From Pseudomonadota bacterium (GTDB lineage Bacteria > Pseudomonadota > Alphaproteobacteria > Rhizobiales > Rhizobiaceae), in assembly GCA_023404095.1 (NCBI GenBank), contig JAEYDD010000026.1, forward strand, positions 310,001-374,000: DNA of 64,000 nucleotides. The letters are read 5' to 3'. The first letter of the stretch is position 1, and each line of letters opens with the position of its first letter. Positions 50,624 to 59,641 of this stretch are shown one piece after another. The notes below the pieces were generated by a model. It searched no databases. It was not told the DNA's origin and saw only the letters and a program-made list of their open reading frames with translations. The translations under genes and the position numbers were made by a program.

Positions 50624-51100
50624 CGGTGTTCCTCGCTTTAGATCGTCTTGTTCTGAGGGGAGAGTTGCCGTCCCCATCTTCTTCCCCGCCATAAGGAGAG
50701 AATTTCCATTATCTGTCAATAACTATCTATATCTCTCTATGTCGCTGCTGGTGGATGCGTACCGCCGTCCTCAATGGTGCGCGGGGTCCGAGCATCACTC
50801 GAAATAAAATGAATTTTGTCAACGAATTAGGGTGGATCCCTGAAGCATTTCGGTGACATTCCTTCCCCGCAAAATCGGCGCGGATTGCTGCCCGTAATGT
50901 CGAAGCAGCGCGGGAAATCTCTCGCGATTCTCTTCAAATGGGGTGGCGTCGTGGGCCGATTTTGCGGCTCTTCGAACTTTCACGACGTGAATCGTCCCGT
51001 ATCTTGCGCAATTTTCTTGAAATTGCGAATTCCGCATTGACGGCATGGAAGAGAATGATAGCAATTGACACCATCGCCGGGTGAGGAGGAGTGCGCGGCA
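50624..51100. other. divergent promoter region of the sugar locus
   Basis: About 480 bp between the unrecognised gene (minus) and the kinase-like gene (plus). It is AT-rich at 50700-50745 and 50800-50830. It contains the inverted repeat at 51007-51027. No further gene is supported. Confidence 0.5.
51007..51027. promoter_or_regulatory. operator-like inverted repeat upstream of the kinase-like gene
   Basis: CGCAATTT-tcttg-AAATTGCG is a perfect 8-5-8 inverted repeat about 75 bp upstream of the kinase-like ATG. It could be bound by the DeoR-type regulator encoded downstream in the same direction. Confidence 0.4.
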
Positions 51101-52369
51101 ATGAATGACGTCTTCAACGGCACGTGGGCGGAACGCTATGCCGCCCTGTCCGAGCCGCAGACCGGTCCCCTCGGTAGGGCGGCCTTGTCCAGGGCCGGGC
51201 TCTTTCTTTGCGGCATCAGCGCCTGCATCGATGCGCGCGTCGACATGCAGGATATCCAGCGGCTCCTCGATGCGCCGGCAGAGAGCCCGGCGGGACAGCT
51301 TGCCAGCCTGCTGCTTGCGCGCGCCGGACGCGGCATTGGCGGCGAGGTGCGCTTCGATTGGGCGGACGGTCCTGCCTGGCTGAGGGAGCGCCTCAAGCTG
51401 CGTTTTGCCCTCGGCGGGACCGGGCCACAGGCCGCCTGGGTTCTCGGACAACTCGGCGTCCGGTCGCTGGTCGCCGTAGAGGATCGGCACTCGGCCATGT
51501 TGCGCGAGATCCCGGAAGGCGTCCTGCTGGCCGAGAACGGCGCCTTGAAGACAGCCGATACCGTATCCGCTCGCGGCTCGCACATTCCGGAGATCTTCAT
51601 ATTCGAATTTACCGCCGGTCGGCCGATCGGCGGCATCGTGCCCAGGCGCTCGTCACGTGTGATCGTGCGCTTTTGCGACCGCGGCATTCAGCTTGATTCG
51701 GAATTCGAGGCGATGTCCCGCCGGCTGGCGTCATCGGCCGCGGCCGGGCTCTTGTCCGGGCTGAACGACGTGGCCGTGGAGGAGGTTCGGGCATCCAGTC
51801 GCCATGTCTTCGCCCTCAGCCGCGACTGGAAGGCGGCGGGTCTCCAAACCATTCATTTCGAACTGGCCGGTTATGCGACGCAGCAGGCGGTCGAGGCCGT
51901 GCTGGCGGAAGCGGGCGGCGCCATCACATCGCTCGGCATGAGCCACTCCGAGCTTCTCGCCATGGACCCCGAAGCGCATCATCCGATGCAGGCTCTGCTG
52001 GAACTTGGTGAACGGCTCGATCTGAAGCGCGTCTGCGTCCATGCCGACACGTGGGCTGCCGCTGTGACGGTCAATGATCCGAAGGAAGAGGAACTGGCGC
52101 TGATGGCGGGCTGCGCGATCGCCAGCGCCCGGGCGGCGCACGGCGCGCCCGCCAGGACAATCGCCACCGATCCCGCCGCCGAATTCCACCCGGTGCCGTT
52201 TGAAAATTTCGTTCGCAAGGGGCGGTGGACCTTCGTCGCCTGCGCGTCCCCCTATGTGGAAAAGCCCGCCACGACGCTCGGTCTTGGCGACAGCTTCACC
52301 GCCGGCTGCCTGCTCATCCTCGGCCGACACAGCAAGGCTGCGACACATCCTGCCCTGCATCAGGCGTGA
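51101..52369 (+). CDS. ADP-dependent phosphofructokinase/glucokinase-like sugar kinase
   Basis: About 422 residues from the ATG at 51101, with GAGGAGGAG upstream. The segments FALGGTGPQAAWVLGQLGV, EIFIFEFTAGRPIGG and the C-terminal TLGLGDSFTAGCLL follow the pattern of the ADP-dependent kinases (PF04587) within the ribokinase superfamily. The Asp in GLGDSF is the likely catalytic base. This family is best known in archaea and animals, and bacterial members are few and mostly untested. It shares its strand with the DeoR gene 115 bp downstream and sits in a sugar uptake locus. A PfkB-type ATP-dependent kinase is the alternative. Confidence 0.65.
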   Translation: MNDVFNGTWAERYAALSEPQTGPLGRAALSRAGLFLCGISACIDARVDMQDIQRLLDAPAESPAGQLASLLLARAGRGIGGEVRFDWADGPAWLRERLKLRFALGGTGPQAAWVLGQLGVRSLVAVEDRHSAMLREIPEGVLLAENGALKTADTVSARGSHIPEIFIFEFTAGRPIGGIVPRRSSRVIVRFCDRGIQLDSEFEAMSRRLASSAAAGLLSGLNDVAVEEVRASSRHVFALSRDWKAAGLQTIHFELAGYATQQAVEAVLAEAGGAITSLGMSHSELLAMDPEAHHPMQALLELGERLDLKRVCVHADTWAAAVTVNDPKEEELALMAGCAIASARAAHGAPARTIATDPAAEFHPVPFENFVRKGRWTFVACASPYVEKPATTLGLGDSFTAGCLLILGRHSKAATHPALHQA

Positions 52370-52484
52370 TTGGGCTCTATTGCTGCCTCTCAATGGTAGA
52401 TTGCGGCCAGGCAATTTGATAGAGATTGGCTGAATTTGATCCGAAATCGGTCGGCTGCACAGCCGTCTATCAGTCAGGTGAAGC

Positions 52485-53318
52485 ATGGAGTCTCCCAGCA
52501 AGCGCGTCGACATCGTCCCCGCGAAGCGGCGGGCACTGATTCTGGAGCACCTGCGCGTCAACGGCGCGGCCAGCATCCAGGAACTGGCCGATACAATCGG
52601 TGGCTCGCAGTCGACGGTACGCCGCGACCTGGAGCATCTGGTGGAGCGCGGTTATCTCGAGCGCACGCATGGCGGCGCCCATCTGCTCCAGCCGATGCGG
52701 GCGACATTCGAGCGCGAGATGACCGTCAACGCGGCGCTGCAGCATCCCGAGAAGGTCGCCATCGGCCGCGAGGCTGCCCAAAGGTTGAGCGCTCGCGACA
52801 GTGTCATCTTCGACAGTTCCTCCACCGTGATGGAGGCTGTCCGCGCGGCGGCGGAGCGGGATCTGCCGCTGACCGTGGTTACGAACAGCCTGGAGATCGC
52901 CGATTTCGCCGCCGATATCAAATCCTGGCGGATCATCCTGCCCGGCGGCACGGTGCGCGCGGGTTATCGCCACCTTGCCGGCGAGCCTGGCGAGAGTTTC
53001 ATCAAGACGCTGCATGCCGATCTGTGCATGACCGGCGCTTCCGCAGTGACCGGTACACTTCTGACGGAAACCTCGCTCGAGGTCGCCTCGCTGAAGCGGG
53101 CGATGATTGCTTCCGCCCGCAAGACCATCCTCCTTGTGGACAGCTCGAAATTCACCGCACCCGGCTTCTGCAGCCTTTCGGATATTTCAGAGATCGACGA
53201 GGTCATCACCGACGAGGGCATCACGCAGGACGCGCTCGGATCGCTGCGGGCGGCCGAGCGCAAGGTGACCGTGGTTTCATCGCGCCGCCTGGCGGGTGCG
53301 TCCCTGCTAGGAGGATAG
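52485..53318 (+). CDS. DeoR/GlpR-family transcriptional regulator
   Basis: A 277-residue protein. The N-terminal HTH region contains RRALILEHLRVNGAASIQEL and GGSQSTVRRDLEHLVERGYL, followed by the typical THGGA. The sugar-phosphate-binding domain has VIFDSSSTVMEAVRAA, VVTNSLEIA and LLTETSLEVASLKRAMI. DeoR regulators sense phosphorylated sugars, which fits the two kinases of this locus. It converges with the ROK regulator, their stops being 6 bp apart. Confidence 0.88.
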   Translation: MESPSKRVDIVPAKRRALILEHLRVNGAASIQELADTIGGSQSTVRRDLEHLVERGYLERTHGGAHLLQPMRATFEREMTVNAALQHPEKVAIGREAAQRLSARDSVIFDSSSTVMEAVRAAAERDLPLTVVTNSLEIADFAADIKSWRIILPGGTVRAGYRHLAGEPGESFIKTLHADLCMTGASAVTGTLLTETSLEVASLKRAMIASARKTILLVDSSKFTAPGFCSLSDISEIDEVITDEGITQDALGSLRAAERKVTVVSSRRLAGASLLGG

Positions 53319-53323
53319 CTTTC

Positions 53324-54547
53324 TCAGCCCGCGTCGCGATAGCGCGGTTCGGATTTGATCTGCAGGAAGCGCTGCATGAGCGCGTCGATCCGGGCGGGCG
53401 AGAAGATGTCGTCGAGCAGCAGATAGGCCGCACCGAAGATCGCGCTGTCTTCGCGCGAACCGGAGAGTACGATCGACAACTCGCGCGTGGCCAGCGGCAG
53501 GCAGCGCTGGTAGACGAGTTCGCGAATTCCTGACAGCAGAAAGTCGCCGCCGCGGGCAAGTGTGCCGCCGACGACAATCAGGCTCGGATTGAGGATGCTG
53601 ACGGCGTCCGAGACAGCTTCGCCGATCGTCCGCCCTGCGGCGCGCAGCAGCATGATCGCTTCCGGCTTCTGCTGTTCGACGAGATCGATGACGTCGCGCG
53701 CCGTCTCGGCCACGAAGCCGCGGGCTGAAAGGTCGCGGGCGATCGCCCACCCGGCCGCGCGCGCCTCCACGCAGCCGAATTTGCCGCAGCGACAGAGCGG
53801 GGCATCCGGCGAGGGAAACTGGATATGGCCGATATCGCCGGCGGCGCCCTGTGCGCCGCGGAAGATGCGGCCGCCGGCAATCATGCCGCTGCCGATGCCC
53901 GTGCCGATCTTGACGAACAGGATGTCGTCGGCCGCGGGGAAATTCCGCCGGTACTCGTAGATGGTCATCAGGTTCACGTCGTTTTCGACATAGACCGGGA
54001 CGCCGAAGCGATCGTGGAACCGGCCGATGATGTCGAACTCGTCCCAGCCGGGCAGCACCGACGGCCCCACGACACGACCGCGCTTGAAGTCGACCGGCGT
54101 CGGCAGGCTCAGGCTTATTCCGAGAAGGGGCGCGCAGCTTTTTCCTGCTTCGGATGCCAGCAGGGCAAACGAATCTGCCATCTGAACCAGCGTCGATTCC
54201 GGCCCGCTCTCGATATCGAAGTGCAGCGTGCGTTCGACGATGACGGCGGGGGTGAGATCCATCGCGGCTAGATGGATGTGGGTTTCGCCGATGTTGGCGA
54301 CCAGCATGAAACCGGCGGCAGCGTTGACCGCGAGTATCCTGGTCGGGCGGCCACCGCTCGGCAGCGTCCGTTCGGTCTCGCGCACGAGACCGCAGGCCAT
54401 CAATGCATTGAGGCGCTGGGTAACGGTCACGCGGGATAGCCCAGAGGCCTGCAGCAACTCGGCGCGTGAGGACGCGGCCCCAGTCGCAATCAGCGACAGG
54501 ATGCCTCCGGCATTCTCGAGTGCCGCCAGATCAACGCTGTGTGGCAT
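53324..54547 (-). CDS. ROK-family transcriptional repressor
   Basis: A 407-residue protein. The winged helix (about residues 15-70) includes SRAELLQASGLSRVTVTQRL. The ROK sugar-binding domain has GTGIGSGMIAGGRIFRGAQG, PLCRCGKFGCVEARA with the zinc-binding cysteines, and ILNPSLIVVGGTLARGG. It is divergent from the FGGY kinase gene, with a palindrome between them, and most likely represses the kinase in the absence of sugar. Confidence 0.87.
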   Translation of the reverse strand: MPHSVDLAALENAGGILSLIATGAASSRAELLQASGLSRVTVTQRLNALMACGLVRETERTLPSGGRPTRILAVNAAAGFMLVANIGETHIHLAAMDLTPAVIVERTLHFDIESGPESTLVQMADSFALLASEAGKSCAPLLGISLSLPTPVDFKRGRVVGPSVLPGWDEFDIIGRFHDRFGVPVYVENDVNLMTIYEYRRNFPAADDILFVKIGTGIGSGMIAGGRIFRGAQGAAGDIGHIQFPSPDAPLCRCGKFGCVEARAAGWAIARDLSARGFVAETARDVIDLVEQQKPEAIMLLRAAGRTIGEAVSDAVSILNPSLIVVGGTLARGGDFLLSGIRELVYQRCLPLATRELSIVLSGSREDSAIFGAAYLLLDDIFSPARIDALMQRFLQIKSEPRYRDAG

Positions 54548-54634
54548 CTTTCCCGTTCACCTCTCCCGTTCGTTTGACCGCTCTAGCGGCAAAGCGTGCA
54601 GAGATAAAGGCATTCCTTCAAAGTGAAGCAATTA

Positions 54635-54656
54635 TTATGTAAAAAATCTTACATAA
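54635..54656. promoter_or_regulatory. ROK-type operator between the repressor and the FGGY kinase
   Basis: TTATGTAA-aaaatc-TTACATAA (54635-54656) is a perfect 8-6-8 inverted repeat centred between the divergent ROK and kinase genes, of the size and AT-richness known for NagC/XylR-type operators. Confidence 0.6.
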
Positions 54657-54721
54657 GATAGACAATTATGGACGCTTTTATATAGATATGCACTGCGCGC
54701 CATGTGTGCGGGAGGAGTGAC

Positions 54722-56290
54722 ATGACAAAGTCGTACATTGTCGGGCTGGATTACGGTTCGGAGTCGGCGCGCGGCGTTTTGATCGATACCGCGACGGGGG
54801 CGCAGGTTGGTAGCCACGTCCACGCCTACCGAAGCGGCATCATGACCCGGAGCTTGCGGGACGGCACGCCTTTGCCTGCGAATTTCGCGCTGCAGGACGC
54901 TGACGACTATGTGGAGGCGGCCTTCGAAATCCTGTCGCGACTGGGTCGCGGGAGGCTGGTCGAAGGCATCGGCATCGGCTTTACCGCAAGCTCCCCGCTG
55001 CCGGCGCTTTCGGACGGAACGCCGTTGTCGCGCCTTTATCCATCTGAACCGAATGCCTACGTGAAGCTTTGGAAGCACAATGCCCAATCCTATGCCGATG
55101 CCATCAATGCCCGGGGTGGGCCGTTTCTCGATAATTTCGGCGGACGTGTTTCCGGCGAATGGCTGCTGGCAAAGGCTGCGCAGATCGCGACGGAAGCGCC
55201 ACAGACATGGGCTGCGACCGAGCGCTTCATAGAGGGCGGCGACTGGCTCGTCTGGCAACTGACCGGTAGGGAGACGCGCGGCCTTGGCTTCGCCGCCTAC
55301 AAGGCGCAGTACAGCGCGGCCTCCGGGTATCCGGCGGAACTGGTCGACGGCCTGGAAAGTCGGCTTTCGACGCCCCTGCCCGTTGGATCTGCTGCAGGCC
55401 CGCTTTCGCAGGAGTGGCGGTCGCGAACAGGCATTCAGGGGAGCGCCATCGTCGCTGTCGCCGTCATCGATTCCCATGTCGTGCTGCCGGCGATCGGCGC
55501 GACTGCATCCGGCTGTTTCGTCGGGGCGCTTGGCACGTCCGCGGCCTATCTCTATCTCAGCGCCGAGCCTGCCCCGCTTCCTCCGGGGATCGAGGGGATG
55601 GCGTTCGACGGATCGATGCGCAACCTCTGGTGCTATGAGGCCGGGCAGTCCAGCTTCGGGGATACGCTCGGCTGGTTCGTCAGGACGTTTCCGCGTGGCG
55701 AGAACATGGCCGAGAGTTTCGAAGCCTACAATGGTGAGGCGGCCGAACTTGGCCCCGCGGCGGGCCGTCTCGTGGCCCTGGATTGGTGGGGCGGCAATCG
55801 CGTGCCCTTTGCGGATGGCAATCTGGCGGGGCTATTGGTCGGGATGACGCGCGAGACGACAGCCGCCGAAATCTATCTGGCCCTTATGGAATCCCTGTGC
55901 TTCGGAACCCGAAGTGTGCTCGACCTTTTCACGGAAAACGGCCTGGCGCCGGATCGGGTGTTGATGACCAGCGGCCTGGCGCGAGCCAATCCCCTGCTGA
56001 TCCAGATCATGGCCGACATTCTGCAGCAGCCGATCGAAATTCCACAGATCGAGAATGCGACCGCGGTCGGAGCCGCTATTCATGGCGCCGTGGCGGGCGG
56101 TGTAGTCGCTGACTACACCGAAGGCTCTTCGCGCTTCGGCGCCCGGGCGATGACGCATACGCTTCCGCGGCCGGCCGAAGCGGACGCTTACGGGGACGCG
56201 TACCGGATCTATCGCGATCTCGGTGGACAGAGCGGCTTGCGGGAAAGCATGCATGCCCTGCGTCGCCTGCGCGCAGTACCGCATAAGTGA
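54722..56290 (+). CDS. FGGY-family carbohydrate kinase, ribulokinase (AraB)-like
   Basis: About 522 residues from the ATG at 54722 (GGGAGGAGTG upstream). It begins with the phosphate-1 loop GLDYGSESARGVLID, close to AraB ribulokinases. It then has FIEGGDWLVWQLTG and the second nucleotide region VLMTSGLARANPLLIQIMAD. ATP-dependent phosphorylation of a ketopentose such as ribulose is likely; the exact sugar is not visible. It is divergent from the ROK repressor and upstream of an ABC sugar importer on the same strand. Confidence 0.85.
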   Translation: MTKSYIVGLDYGSESARGVLIDTATGAQVGSHVHAYRSGIMTRSLRDGTPLPANFALQDADDYVEAAFEILSRLGRGRLVEGIGIGFTASSPLPALSDGTPLSRLYPSEPNAYVKLWKHNAQSYADAINARGGPFLDNFGGRVSGEWLLAKAAQIATEAPQTWAATERFIEGGDWLVWQLTGRETRGLGFAAYKAQYSAASGYPAELVDGLESRLSTPLPVGSAAGPLSQEWRSRTGIQGSAIVAVAVIDSHVVLPAIGATASGCFVGALGTSAAYLYLSAEPAPLPPGIEGMAFDGSMRNLWCYEAGQSSFGDTLGWFVRTFPRGENMAESFEAYNGEAAELGPAAGRLVALDWWGGNRVPFADGNLAGLLVGMTRETTAAEIYLALMESLCFGTRSVLDLFTENGLAPDRVLMTSGLARANPLLIQIMADILQQPIEIPQIENATAVGAAIHGAVAGGVVADYTEGSSRFGARAMTHTLPRPAEADAYGDAYRIYRDLGGQSGLRESMHALRRLRAVPHK

Positions 56291-56319
56291 TTTGTATATT
56301 TTGGACAAAAATATACAAA
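56291..56319. promoter_or_regulatory. long AT-rich inverted repeat before the sugar ABC operon
   Basis: TTTGTATATTTT (56291-56302) and AAAATATACAAA (56308-56319) form a perfect 12-bp inverted repeat with a 5-base spacer, starting directly after the kinase stop. It is too AT-rich for a good terminator stem, which favours an operator for the downstream importer, about 120 bp from its first ATG. Confidence 0.5.
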
Positions 56320-56440
56320 ACTATCTTTATATCATTTGACTTTATCCAAAAGAGATGAGCTAATCCCAATCGGCCTTTGAGGAGAGGCTAGGGCCGCGGA
56401 GCGAAAAGCTGAGCGGGATCGTTGAATTTGGGAGGTTTTC

Positions 56441-57442
56441 ATGTCGTTTCGCAGCAGTCGCACATCCGTGCGCTTCAATAGCTTGTTTGCCGGCATCAGC
56501 GCGATTGGCCTCATGCTCGGCGTTTCGACCGCTTCGGCGGAAGAGGTCATCGTCGGTCTCGTGACCAAGACCGAGGTGAATCCGTTCTTCGTCAAGATGC
56601 GTCAGGCCGCAGAAGCCCGCGCGAAGGAAAAGGGTGTCAAGCTGATCGCCCGCGCCGGCAAGTTCGACGGCGACAATGAAGGTCAGGTTGCCGCAATCGA
56701 GGATCTGATCAGCGCCGGCGCCAAGGGAATCCTTGTCACGCCGAACAACTCGTCGGGCATGCTCGATGTGATCAAGAAGGCCCGCGACGCTGGCGTTCTC
56801 GTCATCGCGCTCGACACCGCCACCGATCCGGCCGAGGCCGTTGATGCGACCTTCGCAACCGACAATTTCGAAGCCGGGGTGCAACAGGGCGCCTATGCGC
56901 GCAAGGCGATGGGTGACAAGAAGGCGGTCGTGGCGATGCTGGACGGCACGCCGGGCGGCACGGTCGATACCTTCCGCCATGACGGCTACCTCAAGGGCTT
57001 CGGCATCGCCGAAGGCGATCCGTCGATCGCCGGCGCTGCCATCACCAACGGGGCGCAGGACAAGGGCCAGATCGGCATGGAGAACCTGCTCTCCAAGAAC
57101 GGCGACATCAATGCCGTCTACACGATCAACGAACCGGCGGCGGCCGGCGCCTACGCGGCGCTGAAGGCGTTCGGCAAGGAGGGCGACGTCATGCTGACCT
57201 CGATCGACGGCGGTTGCGCCGGGGTGCGGGACGTCAAGGATGGCAAGATCGCCGCAACGGTCATGCAGTTCCCATACAAGATGGCTTCGATGGGTGTCGA
57301 TGCCGTGGTCGAATACGCGTCTTCGGGCAAGAAGCCGAGCGGGTTCGTCAATACCGGTTCGTTCCTGATCACCGACAAGCCGGTGGAGGGACTGGAATTC
57401 AAGGACACCGCATGGGGCCTGGAAAACTGCTGGGGTGACTGA
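56441..57442 (+). CDS. sugar ABC transporter substrate-binding protein, ribose/fructose type
   Basis: A 333-residue protein with GGGAGG upstream, a signal peptide ending TASAEE and a type I periplasmic fold. It contains EVIVGLVTKTEVNPFFVKM, ILVTPNNSSGMLDVIKKAR and GDVMLTSIDGGCAGVRDV. It is close to the FrcB/RbsB group of rhizobial sugar importers. It heads the transporter operon that follows the FGGY kinase. Confidence 0.9.
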   Translation: MSFRSSRTSVRFNSLFAGISAIGLMLGVSTASAEEVIVGLVTKTEVNPFFVKMRQAAEARAKEKGVKLIARAGKFDGDNEGQVAAIEDLISAGAKGILVTPNNSSGMLDVIKKARDAGVLVIALDTATDPAEAVDATFATDNFEAGVQQGAYARKAMGDKKAVVAMLDGTPGGTVDTFRHDGYLKGFGIAEGDPSIAGAAITNGAQDKGQIGMENLLSKNGDINAVYTINEPAAAGAYAALKAFGKEGDVMLTSIDGGCAGVRDVKDGKIAATVMQFPYKMASMGVDAVVEYASSGKKPSGFVNTGSFLITDKPVEGLEFKDTAWGLENCWGD

Positions 57443-57674
57443 TCGCCGGCCTCCCAAGCGGGATCATGGCCACCGGTGCGTCCTTGTGAAAGCGTGGATT
57501 GCATCCGGCCGGCCATGATCCCGACCGGGGTTCCGACTGATCGGGTGGACCTGTGTTCCCGAGTTTTCCGGCCGATCCGTCGGTTGCGGAGCTTCGGGGC
57601 TTGGTTGCCTGCAGCATGCCATGTGGCCGGCGGAAACAGTCGGCTGCACGGTTTCCGTGAAGCATGAGGTTTTC

Positions 57675-58661
57675 ATGAGCACAGCCACCATTGCATCGCA
57701 GCAGGACACGCCAAGCCTCAAGGCCCGTATCCTGGGGACGCCCTCCGTCGGACCGCTTCTGGTTCTCGTCGGATTCTGCGTCATCTTCGCGTTGACCAAT
57801 CCGCGCTTCCTGGCGACCCAGAACATCTCGATCATCTTGCAGCAGACGGTCATCATCGGCACGCTCGCGATCGGGCAGACGCTGGTGATCCTGACCGCGG
57901 GTATCGACCTTGCCGTCGGCGCGATCTGCGTGCTGGGCACCATCGTTGCCGGGAAGCTCGTCAATCTCGGTTACGATCCCGTTTTCTCGATGGGATTCGC
58001 CATTCTGCTATGCACCGGTGCCGGGCTGGCGGCTGGCTCGCTCATCGCCGGCCTGCGTCTGCCTCCGTTCATCGTGACGCTTGGGATCCTCGGCATCCTG
58101 ACGGCGGCGCTGCGCCTGATTTCGGAGGGCGGCGCTTTTCCGGTTCGCGACCCCTTCCTTGCCTGGACGGGGAATACGATGAAGGTCGGCGGCTTCGTGC
58201 TGACCTACGGCATCCTCATCATGCTCGCCCTCTATGGCTTCGTCTGGTACCTCCTTAACCAGACGAAATGGGGCCGGCATGTCTATGCCATCGGAAACAA
58301 TCCGGAGGCTGCGCGCCTCGTCGGCATTCCGGTTCGCCGTCACCTGCTTTCGGTCTATCTGCTTGCCGGCTTCATCTACGGCATCGCTGCCTGGCTGGCG
58401 CTCGGCCGCATCCCGAACGCCGATCCCAATGCGATGCAGACGGCGAACCTTGATTCCATCACCGCCGTCGTAATTGGCGGCACCAGCCTGTTCGGCGGCC
58501 GGGGCGGCCTAATCGGAACGCTGATCGGCGCCCTGATCGTCGGCGTGCTGCGCAACGGGCTGACGCTCGCGGGCATCGATCCGCTCTGGCAGGACTTGGT
58601 CACGGGCATCCTCGTCATCATCGCCGTTGCGCTCGACCAGATGTCGCGGAGGAGAAGCTGA
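57675..58661 (+). CDS. sugar ABC transporter permease, RbsC/FrcC type
   Basis: About 328 residues from the ATG at 57675 (GAGG upstream), with about ten hydrophobic segments. It has the conserved TLVILTAGIDLAVGAICVL region, IGNNPEAARLVGIPV and AVVIGGTSLFGGRGG. Its stop overlaps the ATPase ATG (TGATG). The 232 bp between it and the binding-protein gene hold no gene. Confidence 0.92.
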   Translation: MSTATIASQQDTPSLKARILGTPSVGPLLVLVGFCVIFALTNPRFLATQNISIILQQTVIIGTLAIGQTLVILTAGIDLAVGAICVLGTIVAGKLVNLGYDPVFSMGFAILLCTGAGLAAGSLIAGLRLPPFIVTLGILGILTAALRLISEGGAFPVRDPFLAWTGNTMKVGGFVLTYGILIMLALYGFVWYLLNQTKWGRHVYAIGNNPEAARLVGIPVRRHLLSVYLLAGFIYGIAAWLALGRIPNADPNAMQTANLDSITAVVIGGTSLFGGRGGLIGTLIGALIVGVLRNGLTLAGIDPLWQDLVTGILVIIAVALDQMSRRRS

Positions 58662-59455
58662 TGTCCGCCGATAGCATGACCAGAGATGCCTCGGACGCCT
58701 CCTCGCGCGTCGTTCTCGAAGCGCGCAACGTGGTGAAGACCTACGGTCACGTGACGGCACTCGACGGCGTCGACTTCGAGCTCAGGGCGGGCGAAATCCT
58801 GGCCGTGGTCGGAGACAACGGCGCGGGCAAGAGCACGCTGATCAAGGCGCTGACCGGCGCCGTTCACCCCACGAGCGGGGAAATTCTGCTGGATGGCGCA
58901 CCGGTACACTTCAAGGGCCCGCTCGACGCGCGCCACGCCGGCATCGAGACTGTCTACCAGGATCTCGCCATGGCGCCGGCGCTCGACATCGCCTCAAACC
59001 TGTTTCTCGGCCGTGAGCTGCGCTGCCAGGGCGTCATGGGTAGCGTCTTTCGCCGGCTGGACAAGAAGCGCATGCGCGAGGAGGCGCGCCGTGCCATGAG
59101 CGAACTGAAGTTTCGGCTGCCCTCCATCGGCAACGCGGTCGAGGCACTCTCGGGGGGACAGCGGCAGGGCGTCGCCGTCGCCCGCGCCGCACTCTTCGCC
59201 CGCAAGCTGGTCATCATGGACGAGCCGACGGCAGCACTGGGTGTGCGCGAGACGGGGCAGGTACTGGAGTTGATCCGGTCCATTCGCGAGCGCGGCCTAC
59301 CCGTCGTTCTCATCAGCCACAACATGCCGAACGTATTCGAGATCGCCGACCGGATTCACGTCATGCGCCTTGGCCGCCGTGCGGCGGTGGTGACGCCGCA
59401 GTCCCACTCGATGAACGACGTCGTCGCCATCATGACTGGCGCCGCCGCCGCATGA
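58661..59455 (+). CDS. sugar ABC transporter ATPase, single-domain FrcA type
   Basis: A 264-residue ATPase with Walker A GDNGAGKST near residue 50, signature LSGGQRQG, Walker B LVIMDEPTAALG and HNMPNVFEIADR with the switch histidine. Most sugar ATPases of the RbsA type are double-length; the single nucleotide-binding domain is typical of FrcA in rhizobia. This supports a fructose, ribose or similar monosaccharide importer. Confidence 0.92.
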   Translation: MSADSMTRDASDASSRVVLEARNVVKTYGHVTALDGVDFELRAGEILAVVGDNGAGKSTLIKALTGAVHPTSGEILLDGAPVHFKGPLDARHAGIETVYQDLAMAPALDIASNLFLGRELRCQGVMGSVFRRLDKKRMREEARRAMSELKFRLPSIGNAVEALSGGQRQGVAVARAALFARKLVIMDEPTAALGVRETGQVLELIRSIRERGLPVVLISHNMPNVFEIADRIHVMRLGRRAAVVTPQSHSMNDVVAIMTGAAAA

Positions 59456-59641
59456 CTTGCGGACCCGAAGACATCGCAGCTTGCGACTGTACTCCGAGAC
59501 TGGATTGATTGGCAAAGAACGGCGAAATACTTCGAGGTTGAAGAATTTCGCTGCCCGCTCTTTGCGATCCATCGTTCGCATTAATGAGGCTGTAACCAAT
59601 GATTGCTTAGCATCGCGCAATACTCGCTCGGTGTGTGTCTC

